From Streptomyces gardneri (lineage in GTDB: Bacteria; Actinomycetota; Actinomycetes; Streptomycetales; Streptomycetaceae), in NCBI RefSeq assembly GCF_006539185.1, contig NZ_BJMN01000005.1:124001-188000 (forward strand): 64,000 nt of DNA, in the 5' to 3' direction. The notes under the pieces were generated by a model. The model did no database searches, had not been told where the DNA came from, and saw only the letters and a program-made list of their open reading frames with translations. This document shows, in pieces, positions 24,057-31,506 of this stretch. Both the position numbers and the translations under genes were made by a program. Positions within the stretch are counted from its first letter, which is position 1; each line of letters opens with the position of its first letter.

Positions 24057-25135
24057 CAGCGGGCCCCGGCCCCAGGACCGACGCACGTCGTCGCCACGAC
24101 CCGTCGGTCCGGGGCTTCGCCAGCGACAACTACGCCGGCGCCCACCCCGAGATCCTCGCGGCTCTCGCCCTCGCCAACGAAGGCCATCAGGTCGCCTACG
24201 GCGAGGACCAGTACACCGAGCACCTCCAGCGCGTCATCCACAGCCACTTCGGAGCCGGCGCGGAGGCCTTCCCGGTCTTCAACGGCACCGGGGCCAACGT
24301 GACCGCGCTGCAGGCGCTCACGGACCGCTGGGGCGCCGTCATCTGCGCCGAGTCCGCGCACATCAACGTGGACGAGGGCGGAGCGCCCGAGCGGATGGGC
24401 GGCCTCAAGCTGCTCACCGTGCCGACCCCGGACGGCAAGCTCACCCCCGAGCTGATCGACCGGCAGGCCTGGGGCTGGGAGGACGAGCACCGGGCGATGC
24501 CGCAGGTCGTCTCGATCACCCAGAACACCGAGCTTGGCACGGTCTACACGGTCGAGGAGATCCGCGCGATCGTCGAGCACGCCCATGCCAAGGGCATGAA
24601 GGTGCACCTCGACGGGGCCCGCATCGCCAACGCCGCCGCCTCGCTGGACGTGCCGATGCGCGCGTTCACCAACGCGGTGGGCGTGGACGTGATATCGTAC
24701 GGCGGGACGAAGAACGGCATGATCTTCGGCGAGGCCGTGATCGTCCTCAACCCGGACGCGGTCAGCCACATGAAGCACCTGCGCAAGCTGTCCATGCAGC
24801 TCGCCTCCAAGATGCGCTTCGTGTCGGTGCAGCTGGAGGCGCTCCTCGCCAAGGACCTGTGGCTGCGCAACGCCCAGCACGCCAACGCGATGGCCCAGCG
24901 CCTCGCGGCGGGCGTGCGCGCGGTCGACGGGGTGGAGATCCTCTACCCGGTGCAGGCCAACGCGGTCTTCGCGCGGCTTCCGCACGAGGTGACCAGGCGC
25001 CTGCAGGAACGGTTCCGCTTCTACTTCTGGGACGAGGCCGCCGGCGACGTGCGCTGGATGTGCGCCTTCGACACCACGGAGGACGACGTGGACGCCTTCC
25101 TCCAGGCTCTCAAGGAAGAGATGGCGCGGCAGTAG
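24053..25135 (+). CDS. Low-specificity L-threonine aldolase family (beta-eliminating lyase)
   Basis: Fold-type I PLP enzyme of about 360 residues that cleaves beta-hydroxy amino acids to glycine and an aldehyde. SDNYAGAHPEI is the N-terminal substrate motif, FNGTGAN contacts the cofactor phosphate, HLDGARIANA holds the PLP-ring Asp, and SYGGTKNG carries the Schiff-base Lys (about residue 220). GTG 24053 overlaps the preceding SDR stop by four bases; GTG 24035 is an alternative start. It is followed by a strong hairpin terminator, which ends the DUF6421-SDR-aldolase operon. Confidence 0.93.
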   Translation: MTAGPGPRTDARRRHDPSVRGFASDNYAGAHPEILAALALANEGHQVAYGEDQYTEHLQRVIHSHFGAGAEAFPVFNGTGANVTALQALTDRWGAVICAESAHINVDEGGAPERMGGLKLLTVPTPDGKLTPELIDRQAWGWEDEHRAMPQVVSITQNTELGTVYTVEEIRAIVEHAHAKGMKVHLDGARIANAAASLDVPMRAFTNAVGVDVISYGGTKNGMIFGEAVIVLNPDAVSHMKHLRKLSMQLASKMRFVSVQLEALLAKDLWLRNAQHANAMAQRLAAGVRAVDGVEILYPVQANAVFARLPHEVTRRLQERFRFYFWDEAAGDVRWMCAFDTTEDDVDAFLQALKEEMARQ

Positions 25136-25177
25136 TCGCCCCGCGAGTGGTCAGCCCCGCGTGACTGCATGAATATA

Positions 25178-25214
25178 CGGCCGGACGGAAAGTCATTGAC
25201 TTCCGTCCGGCCGT
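25178..25214 (+). terminator. Terminator after the threonine aldolase operon
   Basis: An 18-bp stem (left from 25178, right to 25214) with one bulged A and a very short loop, ACGGCCGGACGG opposite CCGTCCGGCCGT, followed by TTTCC. It ends about 20 bases before the ATG of the transglutaminase gene, so that gene may be transcribed from within or just after the hairpin, or depend on readthrough. Confidence 0.85.
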
Positions 25215-25233
25215 TTCCTTACGCTCTCACCGC

Positions 25234-25833
25234 ATGGAACTCGTGCAGCAGCACTCTGATGTCTCGGCCTACCTGGCAGTCGGCGAGGCGGTCGATCATG
25301 ACCACCCCTTGGTCGGGGAGGTCGCGACCCGGCTCGCAGACGTGCATCCCGACGCATACTCATACGCCGAAGCGGCCTTCGCGTACGTCCGCGACACCAT
25401 CCCGCACTCCCAGGACTCGGGCGACCTCCGCGTCACCTGGCGCGCCTCAGACGTCCTGGAGCAGGGCACCGGTATCTGCTACGCCAAGTCCGTCGCGTAC
25501 GCCGCGCTCCTGCGGGCCCGCTCCATCCCGGCCGCCCTCTGCTACCAGCGGCTCGCGGAGGACGACGGCACGAACCCCGTGATCCACGGCCTCGTCGCCG
25601 TCCTGCTGCCCGGCGAGCGGGAGTGGGCCCGGCAGGACGTGCGGGGGAACAAGCCGGGCGTCGACGCCCGGTTCTCGCTGGGGGAGGAGCGCCTCGCCTG
25701 GACCGTACGGCCGGAGCTCGGCGAGGTGGACTACCCGCAGCTGTACGCCGAACCGCACCCGGCCGTCCTGGGCGCGCTGAAGGCGGCCCCGGACCGGCTG
25801 TACCTCTGGCGGACGCTCCCTGCGGAGCTGTGA
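25234..25833 (+). CDS. Transglutaminase-like domain protein
   Basis: About 199 residues forming a papain-like transglutaminase core: Cys82 in GTGICYAKSVAYAALLRA, His118 in PVIHGLVAV, and Asp144 in GVDARFS, spaced as in bacterial transglutaminase-like proteins. These act as proteases, amidases or peptide ligases; the substrate is unknown. No signal peptide, so cytoplasmic. ATG 25234 lacks a Shine-Dalgarno and directly follows the aldolase terminator by 19 bases, an unusual location that may mean a leaderless or very short 5' leader. It is convergent with the acyltransferase gene. Confidence 0.87.
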   Translation: MELVQQHSDVSAYLAVGEAVDHDHPLVGEVATRLADVHPDAYSYAEAAFAYVRDTIPHSQDSGDLRVTWRASDVLEQGTGICYAKSVAYAALLRARSIPAALCYQRLAEDDGTNPVIHGLVAVLLPGEREWARQDVRGNKPGVDARFSLGEERLAWTVRPELGEVDYPQLYAEPHPAVLGALKAAPDRLYLWRTLPAEL

Positions 25834-25888
25834 CCCCGGCCGGGGCCTGTCCGGCGGGATCAGGGCCGGGTGGGCCCCAGGGGCCGGC

Positions 25889-26611
25889 TCAGCCCGCTTC
25901 CTTGACCTGCGCCGGCGTCGGAGCCGTGCCGCCGAGGTGCGCGGGCACCCACCACGTGTCGTTCGCGTCCTTCGGGCGGACCGGGTAGGCGCGCTGCGCG
26001 GCCTCCAGGAGCTCCTGGACGCGCTCGCGCAGCCGTCGGGTGATGGCGCCCGCGTACTGGTCGGCGGGGGCCTCCAGGGGCTCGCCGACGCGGATCGTCA
26101 CCGGGATGTGGCTCCGCTTGAAGTTCCGGGGACGGCCCTTCGTCCACACCCGCTGGGTGCCCCAGAGCGCCATCGGGATCAGCGGGACGCCCGCCTCCTG
26201 CGCCAGGCGCGCGGCACCCGTCTTGAAGCTCTTGAGCGTGAAGGACTGGGAGATGGTCGCCTCGGGGAAGACGCCGATGATCTCGCCGGCCCGCAGGGAC
26301 TCCAGCGCGTGCTTGTAGGCGTGCTCGCCCGCCGTGCGGTCGACGGGGATGTGCTTCATGCCGCGCATGAGCGGCCCCGAGACCTTGTGCTTGAAGACGG
26401 AGTCCTTCGCCATGAAGCGCACGAGCCGCTTCTGCGGCAGGGCCGCGAGCCCCGTGAAGATGAAGTCCAGATAGCTGATGTGGTTGCTCACGAGCACCGC
26501 GCCGCCCGTGCGGGGGATGTTCTCGGAACCCTGCGTGTCGATCTTCAGGTCGAGCGCCTTGAACAGCGTGAGCGCGGCACCGACGACCGGTCGATAGACG
26601 AGTTCTGCCAT
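25889..26611 (-). CDS. Lysophospholipid acyltransferase (1-acylglycerol-3-phosphate acyltransferase, PlsC family)
   Basis: Membrane-associated enzyme adding an acyl chain to lysophosphatidic acid in phospholipid synthesis. About 240 residues. Motif I SNHISYLD carries the catalytic His44 and Asp49 (HxxxxD), motif II is around FKHKVSGPLMRGMKHIPVDR, motif III is VFPEATIS, and motif IV VPLIPMALWG. The basic C-terminus is cytoplasmic. ATG 26611 is chosen; a GAGG lies about ten bases upstream within a small palindromic AGAGG-AA-CCTCT. The gene stands alone and converges on the transglutaminase gene. Confidence 0.92.
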   Translation of the reverse strand: MAELVYRPVVGAALTLFKALDLKIDTQGSENIPRTGGAVLVSNHISYLDFIFTGLAALPQKRLVRFMAKDSVFKHKVSGPLMRGMKHIPVDRTAGEHAYKHALESLRAGEIIGVFPEATISQSFTLKSFKTGAARLAQEAGVPLIPMALWGTQRVWTKGRPRNFKRSHIPVTIRVGEPLEAPADQYAGAITRRLRERVQELLEAAQRAYPVRPKDANDTWWVPAHLGGTAPTPAQVKEAG

Positions 26612-26840
26612 CGGAGAGGAACCTCTTCTTCGTGTGCCCGGAGCGGATTCTCCCGGCGAAGTTACGCGGCCGTAGGTTTTCGGCTTTGGGCAGATCGTGC
26701 CCCATGTGGGGCGCCGTGACCAGTCCAGACGCCTTCGTACAGAGAGATTCTCGTCACCCCCGGTGGCCGTGGCGGGAATCGAACGGTCCCGTGCGACGCT
26801 GCTGGTGGGGGAGAAGAGGCGCACGGGAAAGGGGAGAAGG

Positions 26841-27167
26841 ATGTCGGAGGCTCTGGAGACGGAGGTCCTGCGGCCGGAGCGGCTCGGTGCCGAGCTGGGC
26901 GAGCGGGCCACCCTCGTGCAGTTCTCGACCGCCTTCTGCCAGCCCTGCCGTGCGACCCGCCGCACCCTCGCCGAGGTGGCCGCCATGGTGCCGGGCGTCG
27001 GGCACGTGGAGATCGACGCCGAGGAACGGCTCGATCTCGTACGGGAGCTGGGCATCGCCCGGACGCCCACCGTCCTCGTCCTCGACCGCACGGGCCGGGT
27101 CGTCCGCCGGGCGGCCGGGCAGCCCCGCAGGGCCGACGTCATCGCGGCGCTGGGGCGGGCGGTCTGA
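26841..27167 (+). CDS. Thioredoxin-fold protein
   Basis: About 108 residues, a single thioredoxin domain. The redox motif is Cys33-Gln-Pro-Cys36 in STAFCQPCRATRR, a variant of CGPC, and the cis-proline loop is ARTPTVLVLD. Lacks a signal peptide, so it is a cytoplasmic disulfide reductase or monitor. The CQPC motif would shift the redox potential from canonical thioredoxin. ATG 26841 directly follows a GGAGAAGG Shine-Dalgarno. The stop codon region is tandemly duplicated in frame. The next gene downstream is a cysteine-type leader peptide, in keeping with thiol metabolism. Confidence 0.9.
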   Translation: MSEALETEVLRPERLGAELGERATLVQFSTAFCQPCRATRRTLAEVAAMVPGVGHVEIDAEERLDLVRELGIARTPTVLVLDRTGRVVRRAAGQPRRADVIAALGRAV

Positions 27168-27202
27168 CGCGGTGACACCCGAACGGTCTGACGCGGTGAC
27201 AC
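27160..27202. repeat. In-frame 24-bp tandem duplication across the thioredoxin stop codon
   Basis: CGGTCTGACGCGGTGACAC occurs at 27160-27178 and again at 27184-27202. The 24-base period keeps frame, so a second TGA stop lies eight codons after the first. This matches repeats at other stop codons in the window. Confidence 0.8.
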
Positions 27203-27261
27203 TTCTCCCACATCCCGGTACGCACTTGACTGTGCCCACCAACGATCGTCACTCTGACGGA

Positions 27262-27342
27262 GTGCCCCCAGAACTCCTTCTCTACGGCCGGGTCCACGTC
27301 GACCTGGCCCGCAACGCGAGCGCGCGCTGTCCGGGTGTCTGA
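27262..27342 (+). CDS. Cysteine-type leader peptide upstream of the flavin reductase
   Basis: A 26-codon ORF from GTG 27262, too short for routine gene calling. The encoded peptide contains RVHVDLARNASARC, the pattern R-x-H-x-D-L-x-R-x-x-S-x-x-C that recurs in Streptomyces leader peptides found upstream of sulfur and thiol genes. It ends 46 bases before the flavin reductase ATG. TTGACT at 27226-27231 with CACTCT at 27250-27255 places transcription start at about the GTG, so it is probably leaderless. The likely role is to sense Cys-tRNA by ribosome stalling at the Cys codon near its end (inference). An in-frame GTG at 27232 is an alternative start. Confidence 0.68.
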   Translation: MPPELLLYGRVHVDLARNASARCPGV

Positions 27343-27388
27343 CCACCCCAGGACTCCCCTCATGACGCCCTCGCAGAAGGACAATTCC

Positions 27389-27913
27389 ATGACGGTCACG
27401 CCCGACCTCCGCACTGCTCCCACGATCGGCGCACCCCGGCAGGCCTCTCCCGATCTGCTCCGCTCCGTCTTCCGCCGGCACGCCGCCGGTGTCGCGGTGA
27501 TCACCGCGCACGGCGAGCGCCCGGTCGGCTTCACCGCCACCTCGCTCAACTCCGTCGCCGCCGAGCCCCCGCTGATCTCCTTCGGGGTGGGCACCTCATC
27601 CTCCAGCTGGCCCGTGGTGGCCGAGGCCGAGCACATCGGCGTACACATACTCGGCGAGCACCAGCAGGAGCTGGCGGCCACCTTCGCGCGCAGCGGCGCC
27701 GACCGCTTCGGCGGGGCGACCCGCTGGAGCCTGGGGCCGGAGGGAGTGCCCGTCCTGGACGGCGTCCTCGCCTGGCTGGTCTGCCGCGTGGTGGCCCGGG
27801 TGCCCGCGGGCGACCACCGGATCGTGATCGCTCAGGCCGTCGCCGGAGACCCGGACGGGGCGGGCCGGCCGCTGCTCTACCACCACGGGCGCTTCAACGC
27901 GCTGCGCGACTGA
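27389..27913 (+). CDS. Flavin reductase (DIM6/NTAB FMN-binding) family protein
   Basis: About 174 residues. The split-barrel FMN-binding fold is shown by RRHAAGVAVITAHGERPVG, GFTATSLNSVAAEPPLISF and VLDGVLAWLVCRV, characteristic of flavin reductases that supply FMNH2 to monooxygenases or of related oxidoreductases. ATG 27389 has AAGGA seven bases upstream and is preferred over ATG 27362. It sits 46 bases after a Cys-containing leader peptide, which suggests cysteine-responsive control and a possible role in sulfur assimilation (for example with a desulfonating monooxygenase elsewhere in the genome). Confidence 0.9.
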   Translation: MTVTPDLRTAPTIGAPRQASPDLLRSVFRRHAAGVAVITAHGERPVGFTATSLNSVAAEPPLISFGVGTSSSSWPVVAEAEHIGVHILGEHQQELAATFARSGADRFGGATRWSLGPEGVPVLDGVLAWLVCRVVARVPAGDHRIVIAQAVAGDPDGAGRPLLYHHGRFNALRD

Positions 27914-27971
27914 GAGTTCCCGTACGCGCCCCTCTCCGCGCGTTGTCAAGGTCACATGGCTGAGCGCTTGC

Positions 27972-28008
27972 TTACTGGTAACGGACTGGGTGTACTGACG
28001 AGTAATAT
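27972..28008 (+). promoter_or_regulatory. Operator-like palindromes and -10 upstream of etfBA
   Basis: TTACTGGTAA (27972-27981, arms TTAC/GTAA) and TACTGACGAGTA (27993-28004, arms TACT/AGTA) lie 100 bases before etfB, the second overlapping a good -10 TAATAT (28003-28008). The shared TACTG core resembles sites of TetR-type regulators of fatty-acid oxidation genes (inference). Confidence 0.5.
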
Positions 28009-28112
28009 TTCGGTCGGGGCGTCCGGCGCCCCGACCGGAAACCCGCCCTTCAGGCGCCTATGCTGCGAGCAACAAGGCAGCCAAGTTATGACGATGCAGT
28101 AGGAGAGCCGGC

Positions 28113-28898
28113 GTGAGCTTGAGGATCGTTGTCTGTGTGAAGTACGTGCCCGACGCGACCGGAGACCGTAAGTTCGCGGACGACCTGACGGTCGACCGCG
28201 ACGACGTCGACGGCCTGCTGTCGGAGCTCGACGAGTACGCGGTCGAGCAGGCCCTGCAGATCGCCGAAGAGGCGGACGACGCCGAGGTCACCGTGCTGAC
28301 GGTCGGCCCCGAGGACGCCAAGGACGCGCTGCGCAAGGCGCTGTCCATGGGCGCCGACAAGGCCGTCCACGTCGAGGACGACGACCTGCACGGCAGTGAC
28401 GTCATGGCGACGTCGCTCGTGCTCGCCAAGGCGATCGAGAAGACCGGCTACGACGTCGTCATCGCCGGTATGGCTTCCACCGACGGCACCATGGGTGTCC
28501 TGCCGGCGATCCTCGCCGAGCGCCTGGGCGTCCCGCAGGTCACGCTGCTCTCCGAGGTCAAGATCGAGGACGGCAAGGTGACCGGCCGTCGCGACGGCGA
28601 CACCGCCTCCGAGCAGCTGGAGGCCTCGCTTCCGGCCGTCGTGTCCGTGACGGACCAGTCGGGCGAGGCGCGCTACCCCTCCTTCAAGGGCATCATGGCC
28701 GCCAAGAAGAAGCCGGTGGAGTCCCTGGAGCTCGACGACCTCGACATCGACGCCGACGAGGTCGGCCTCGAGGGCTCCTGGACGAAGGTCGACTCGGCCG
28801 CCGAGCGTCCGGCGCGCACCGCGGGCACGATCGTCAAGGACGAGGGCGAGGGCGGCAAGCAGCTCGCCGAGTTCCTCGCGAGCCAGAAGTTCATTTAG
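28113..28898 (+). CDS. etfB: Electron transfer flavoprotein subunit beta
   Basis: About 261 residues. Forms a heterodimer with EtfA that accepts electrons from acyl-CoA and other dehydrogenases and passes them to the respiratory chain. The N-terminus MSLRIVVCVKYVPDATGDRK and the GMASTDGTMGVLPAILAERLGVPQVT stretch (given as the hallmark AMP-binding region) are typical of EtfB. GTG 28113 has AGGAG seven bases upstream. EtfA starts 100 bases downstream on the same strand, so they form an operon. The promoter region carries two TACTG palindromes, suggesting regulation by lipid metabolism. Confidence 0.96.
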   Translation: MSLRIVVCVKYVPDATGDRKFADDLTVDRDDVDGLLSELDEYAVEQALQIAEEADDAEVTVLTVGPEDAKDALRKALSMGADKAVHVEDDDLHGSDVMATSLVLAKAIEKTGYDVVIAGMASTDGTMGVLPAILAERLGVPQVTLLSEVKIEDGKVTGRRDGDTASEQLEASLPAVVSVTDQSGEARYPSFKGIMAAKKKPVESLELDDLDIDADEVGLEGSWTKVDSAAERPARTAGTIVKDEGEGGKQLAEFLASQKFI

Positions 28899-28998
28899 TC
28901 GCTGGGGGTCCGGGGGTCGTCCCCCGGGCCGGCGCAGCATCTAAGGCTCGCGCGAGCCGTTCCGTCCGCCCCTTTCGTTCGCAGGAGACTGAAGTCCC

Positions 28999-29961
<963 letters not shown>

Positions 29962-29981
29962 CCTGCGGTTCTGTACGGTCC

Positions 29982-30017
29982 GGGGGCCGCGTGGCGATTC
30001 GTCGCCGCGCGGCCCCC
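29982..30017 (+). terminator. Terminator after etfA
   Basis: A 16-bp stem with one G-U wobble, left GGGGGCCGCGTGGCGA (29982-29997) and right TCGCCGCGCGGCCCCC (30002-30017), closed by a TTCG tetraloop, about 20 bases after the stop. There is no T-tract. Confidence 0.85.
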
Positions 30018-30035
30018 AGCCGTTTCGGACACCCA

Positions 30036-30098
30036 TTGACGTGAGTCCAGGCCGACTATTAACTTCGCTATACGGATTGTTGATTCCGTGCAGCGGAA
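30036..30098 (+). promoter_or_regulatory. Promoter and IclR-like palindrome upstream of the aldolase gene
   Basis: TTGACG (30036-30041) with TTAACT after 17 bases. Further down TTCCGTGCAGCGGAA (30084-30098) is an inverted repeat of TTCCG and CGGAA around five bases, just before the Shine-Dalgarno, resembling IclR-type half sites. A looser copy (TTCGCTATACGGA) lies at about 30064-30076. Confidence 0.5.
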
Positions 30099-30114
30099 AA
30101 CAGGAGGGTGTGGA

Positions 30115-31404
30115 ATGGGTCAGCAGGAGAAGGTGTCGACGAGCCTCGCGGGCGCGGTCAGCGAGGGCATCAGCGCCTCCCTGGCGGCGGTGGACGCGGA
30201 GCTCGACCGTCGCTACCCGGGAGACCCCGGTACCCGCCAGCCCGTCCACACGGTCTACGTCCCCGGCAACGTCTTCGACGCCGACACCGTCCGCTCCTGG
30301 GGCGACCAGGCCCTCGCCGCCCTCGACGAGCACGCCCCGGACGCCGCCTCCTTCGCGGCCGTCCTCGGCCTCACCGACGACCTCGCCGAGGACGTCTACA
30401 GCCGCGTGCGCGCCAAGCTGGAGCGCGAGCCCATCGAGGACCTCCGCGTCGACTTCGAGGACGGGTACGCCGGTCAGGACGAGGACCAGGACGCCGCCCG
30501 GGCCGCCCGGCTGATCTCGGAGGCGTACCGGAACGGCACCGCCGCCCCGTACATGGGCATCCGGATGAAGTGCATGGAGTCCGCCGTACGCGACCGCGGC
30601 ATCCGCACCACCGACGTCTTCCTCACCGGCCTTCTGGAGAACGGCGGCCTCCCCGACGGCCTCGTCCTCACGCTTCCCAAGGTGACCTACCCCGAGCAGG
30701 TCTCCGCCTTCGTCCGCCTCCTGGAGGCCTTCGAGAAGGCCCACGGCCTGGACGCGGGCCGCCTCGGCTTCGAGATCCAGATCGAGACCAGCCAGTCCAT
30801 CCTGGCCACCGACGGCACCGCGGCCGTCGCCCGCATGATCGGCGCCGCCGAGGGCCGCGCGACCGGCCTGCACTACGGCACCTTCGACTACAGCGCCTGT
30901 CTCGGTGTCTCCGCCGCCTACCAGGCCAGCGACCACCCCGCCGCCGACCACGCCAAGGCGATCATGCAGGTCGCCGCCGCAGGCACCGGCGTCCGCGTCT
31001 CGGACGGCTCCACCAACGTCCTCCCGGTCGGCTCGAAGGAGCACGTCCACGAGGCCTGGCGCCTGCACTACGGCCTGACCCGCCGTGCCCTCGCCCGCGC
31101 CTACTACCAGGGCTGGGACATGCACCCCGGCCACATCCCCACCCGCTACGCCGCCGTCTTCGCCTTCTACCGCGAGGGCTTCGAGGCCGCCGCCAAGCGA
31201 CTCTCCGCCTACGCCAACCACGCGGGCGGCGACGTCATGGACGAGCCCGCGACCGCCAAGGCGCTCTCCTCGTACCTGCTGCGCGGCATCGACTGCGGCG
31301 CCCTCGACACGGCCGAGGTCGACGCGCTCACCGGCATGACCCGCGCCGCCCTCGACCGCTTCGCGGCCCCGCGCCGCGGCGACCTCACGGCCTCGGCCGA
31401 GTAG
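30115..31404 (+). CDS. HpcH/HpaI aldolase/citrate lyase-like protein (DUF6986)
   Basis: About 429 residues. TIM-barrel enzyme of the phosphoenolpyruvate-binding superfamily, similar to HpcH/HpaI aldolases and citrate lyase beta. It contains VDFEDGYAGQDEDQDA as a metal-binding type segment, LTLPKVTYPEQV, and GFEIQIETSQSIL, as in the family core (Arg/Glu/Asp metal and carboxylate ligands). A C-terminal extension (YYQGWDMHPGHIPTRYAAVFAFY) is malate-synthase-like in flavour. The exact reaction is unknown. ATG 30115 has GGAGG seven bases upstream. Regulated possibly through an upstream TTCCG/CGGAA palindrome. Confidence 0.88.
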   Translation: MGQQEKVSTSLAGAVSEGISASLAAVDAELDRRYPGDPGTRQPVHTVYVPGNVFDADTVRSWGDQALAALDEHAPDAASFAAVLGLTDDLAEDVYSRVRAKLEREPIEDLRVDFEDGYAGQDEDQDAARAARLISEAYRNGTAAPYMGIRMKCMESAVRDRGIRTTDVFLTGLLENGGLPDGLVLTLPKVTYPEQVSAFVRLLEAFEKAHGLDAGRLGFEIQIETSQSILATDGTAAVARMIGAAEGRATGLHYGTFDYSACLGVSAAYQASDHPAADHAKAIMQVAAAGTGVRVSDGSTNVLPVGSKEHVHEAWRLHYGLTRRALARAYYQGWDMHPGHIPTRYAAVFAFYREGFEAAAKRLSAYANHAGGDVMDEPATAKALSSYLLRGIDCGALDTAEVDALTGMTRAALDRFAAPRRGDLTASAE

Positions 31405-31506
31405 ACACGAAGATCAGATAAGGGTCTCGATCCGGCCAACTGCCCCGTACCCTGTACGAGTTCGTGCGCATTGCGCGCACGTGCTCGACAGGGGAACGGG
31501 GCAGCG

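Noticed and set aside
26755-26795. tRNA-like T-arm (GTTCGATTCCCGCC on the minus strand)
   Set aside because: The five-base T-stem does not pair (C opposite C), and no acceptor or anticodon arm could be drawn around it.
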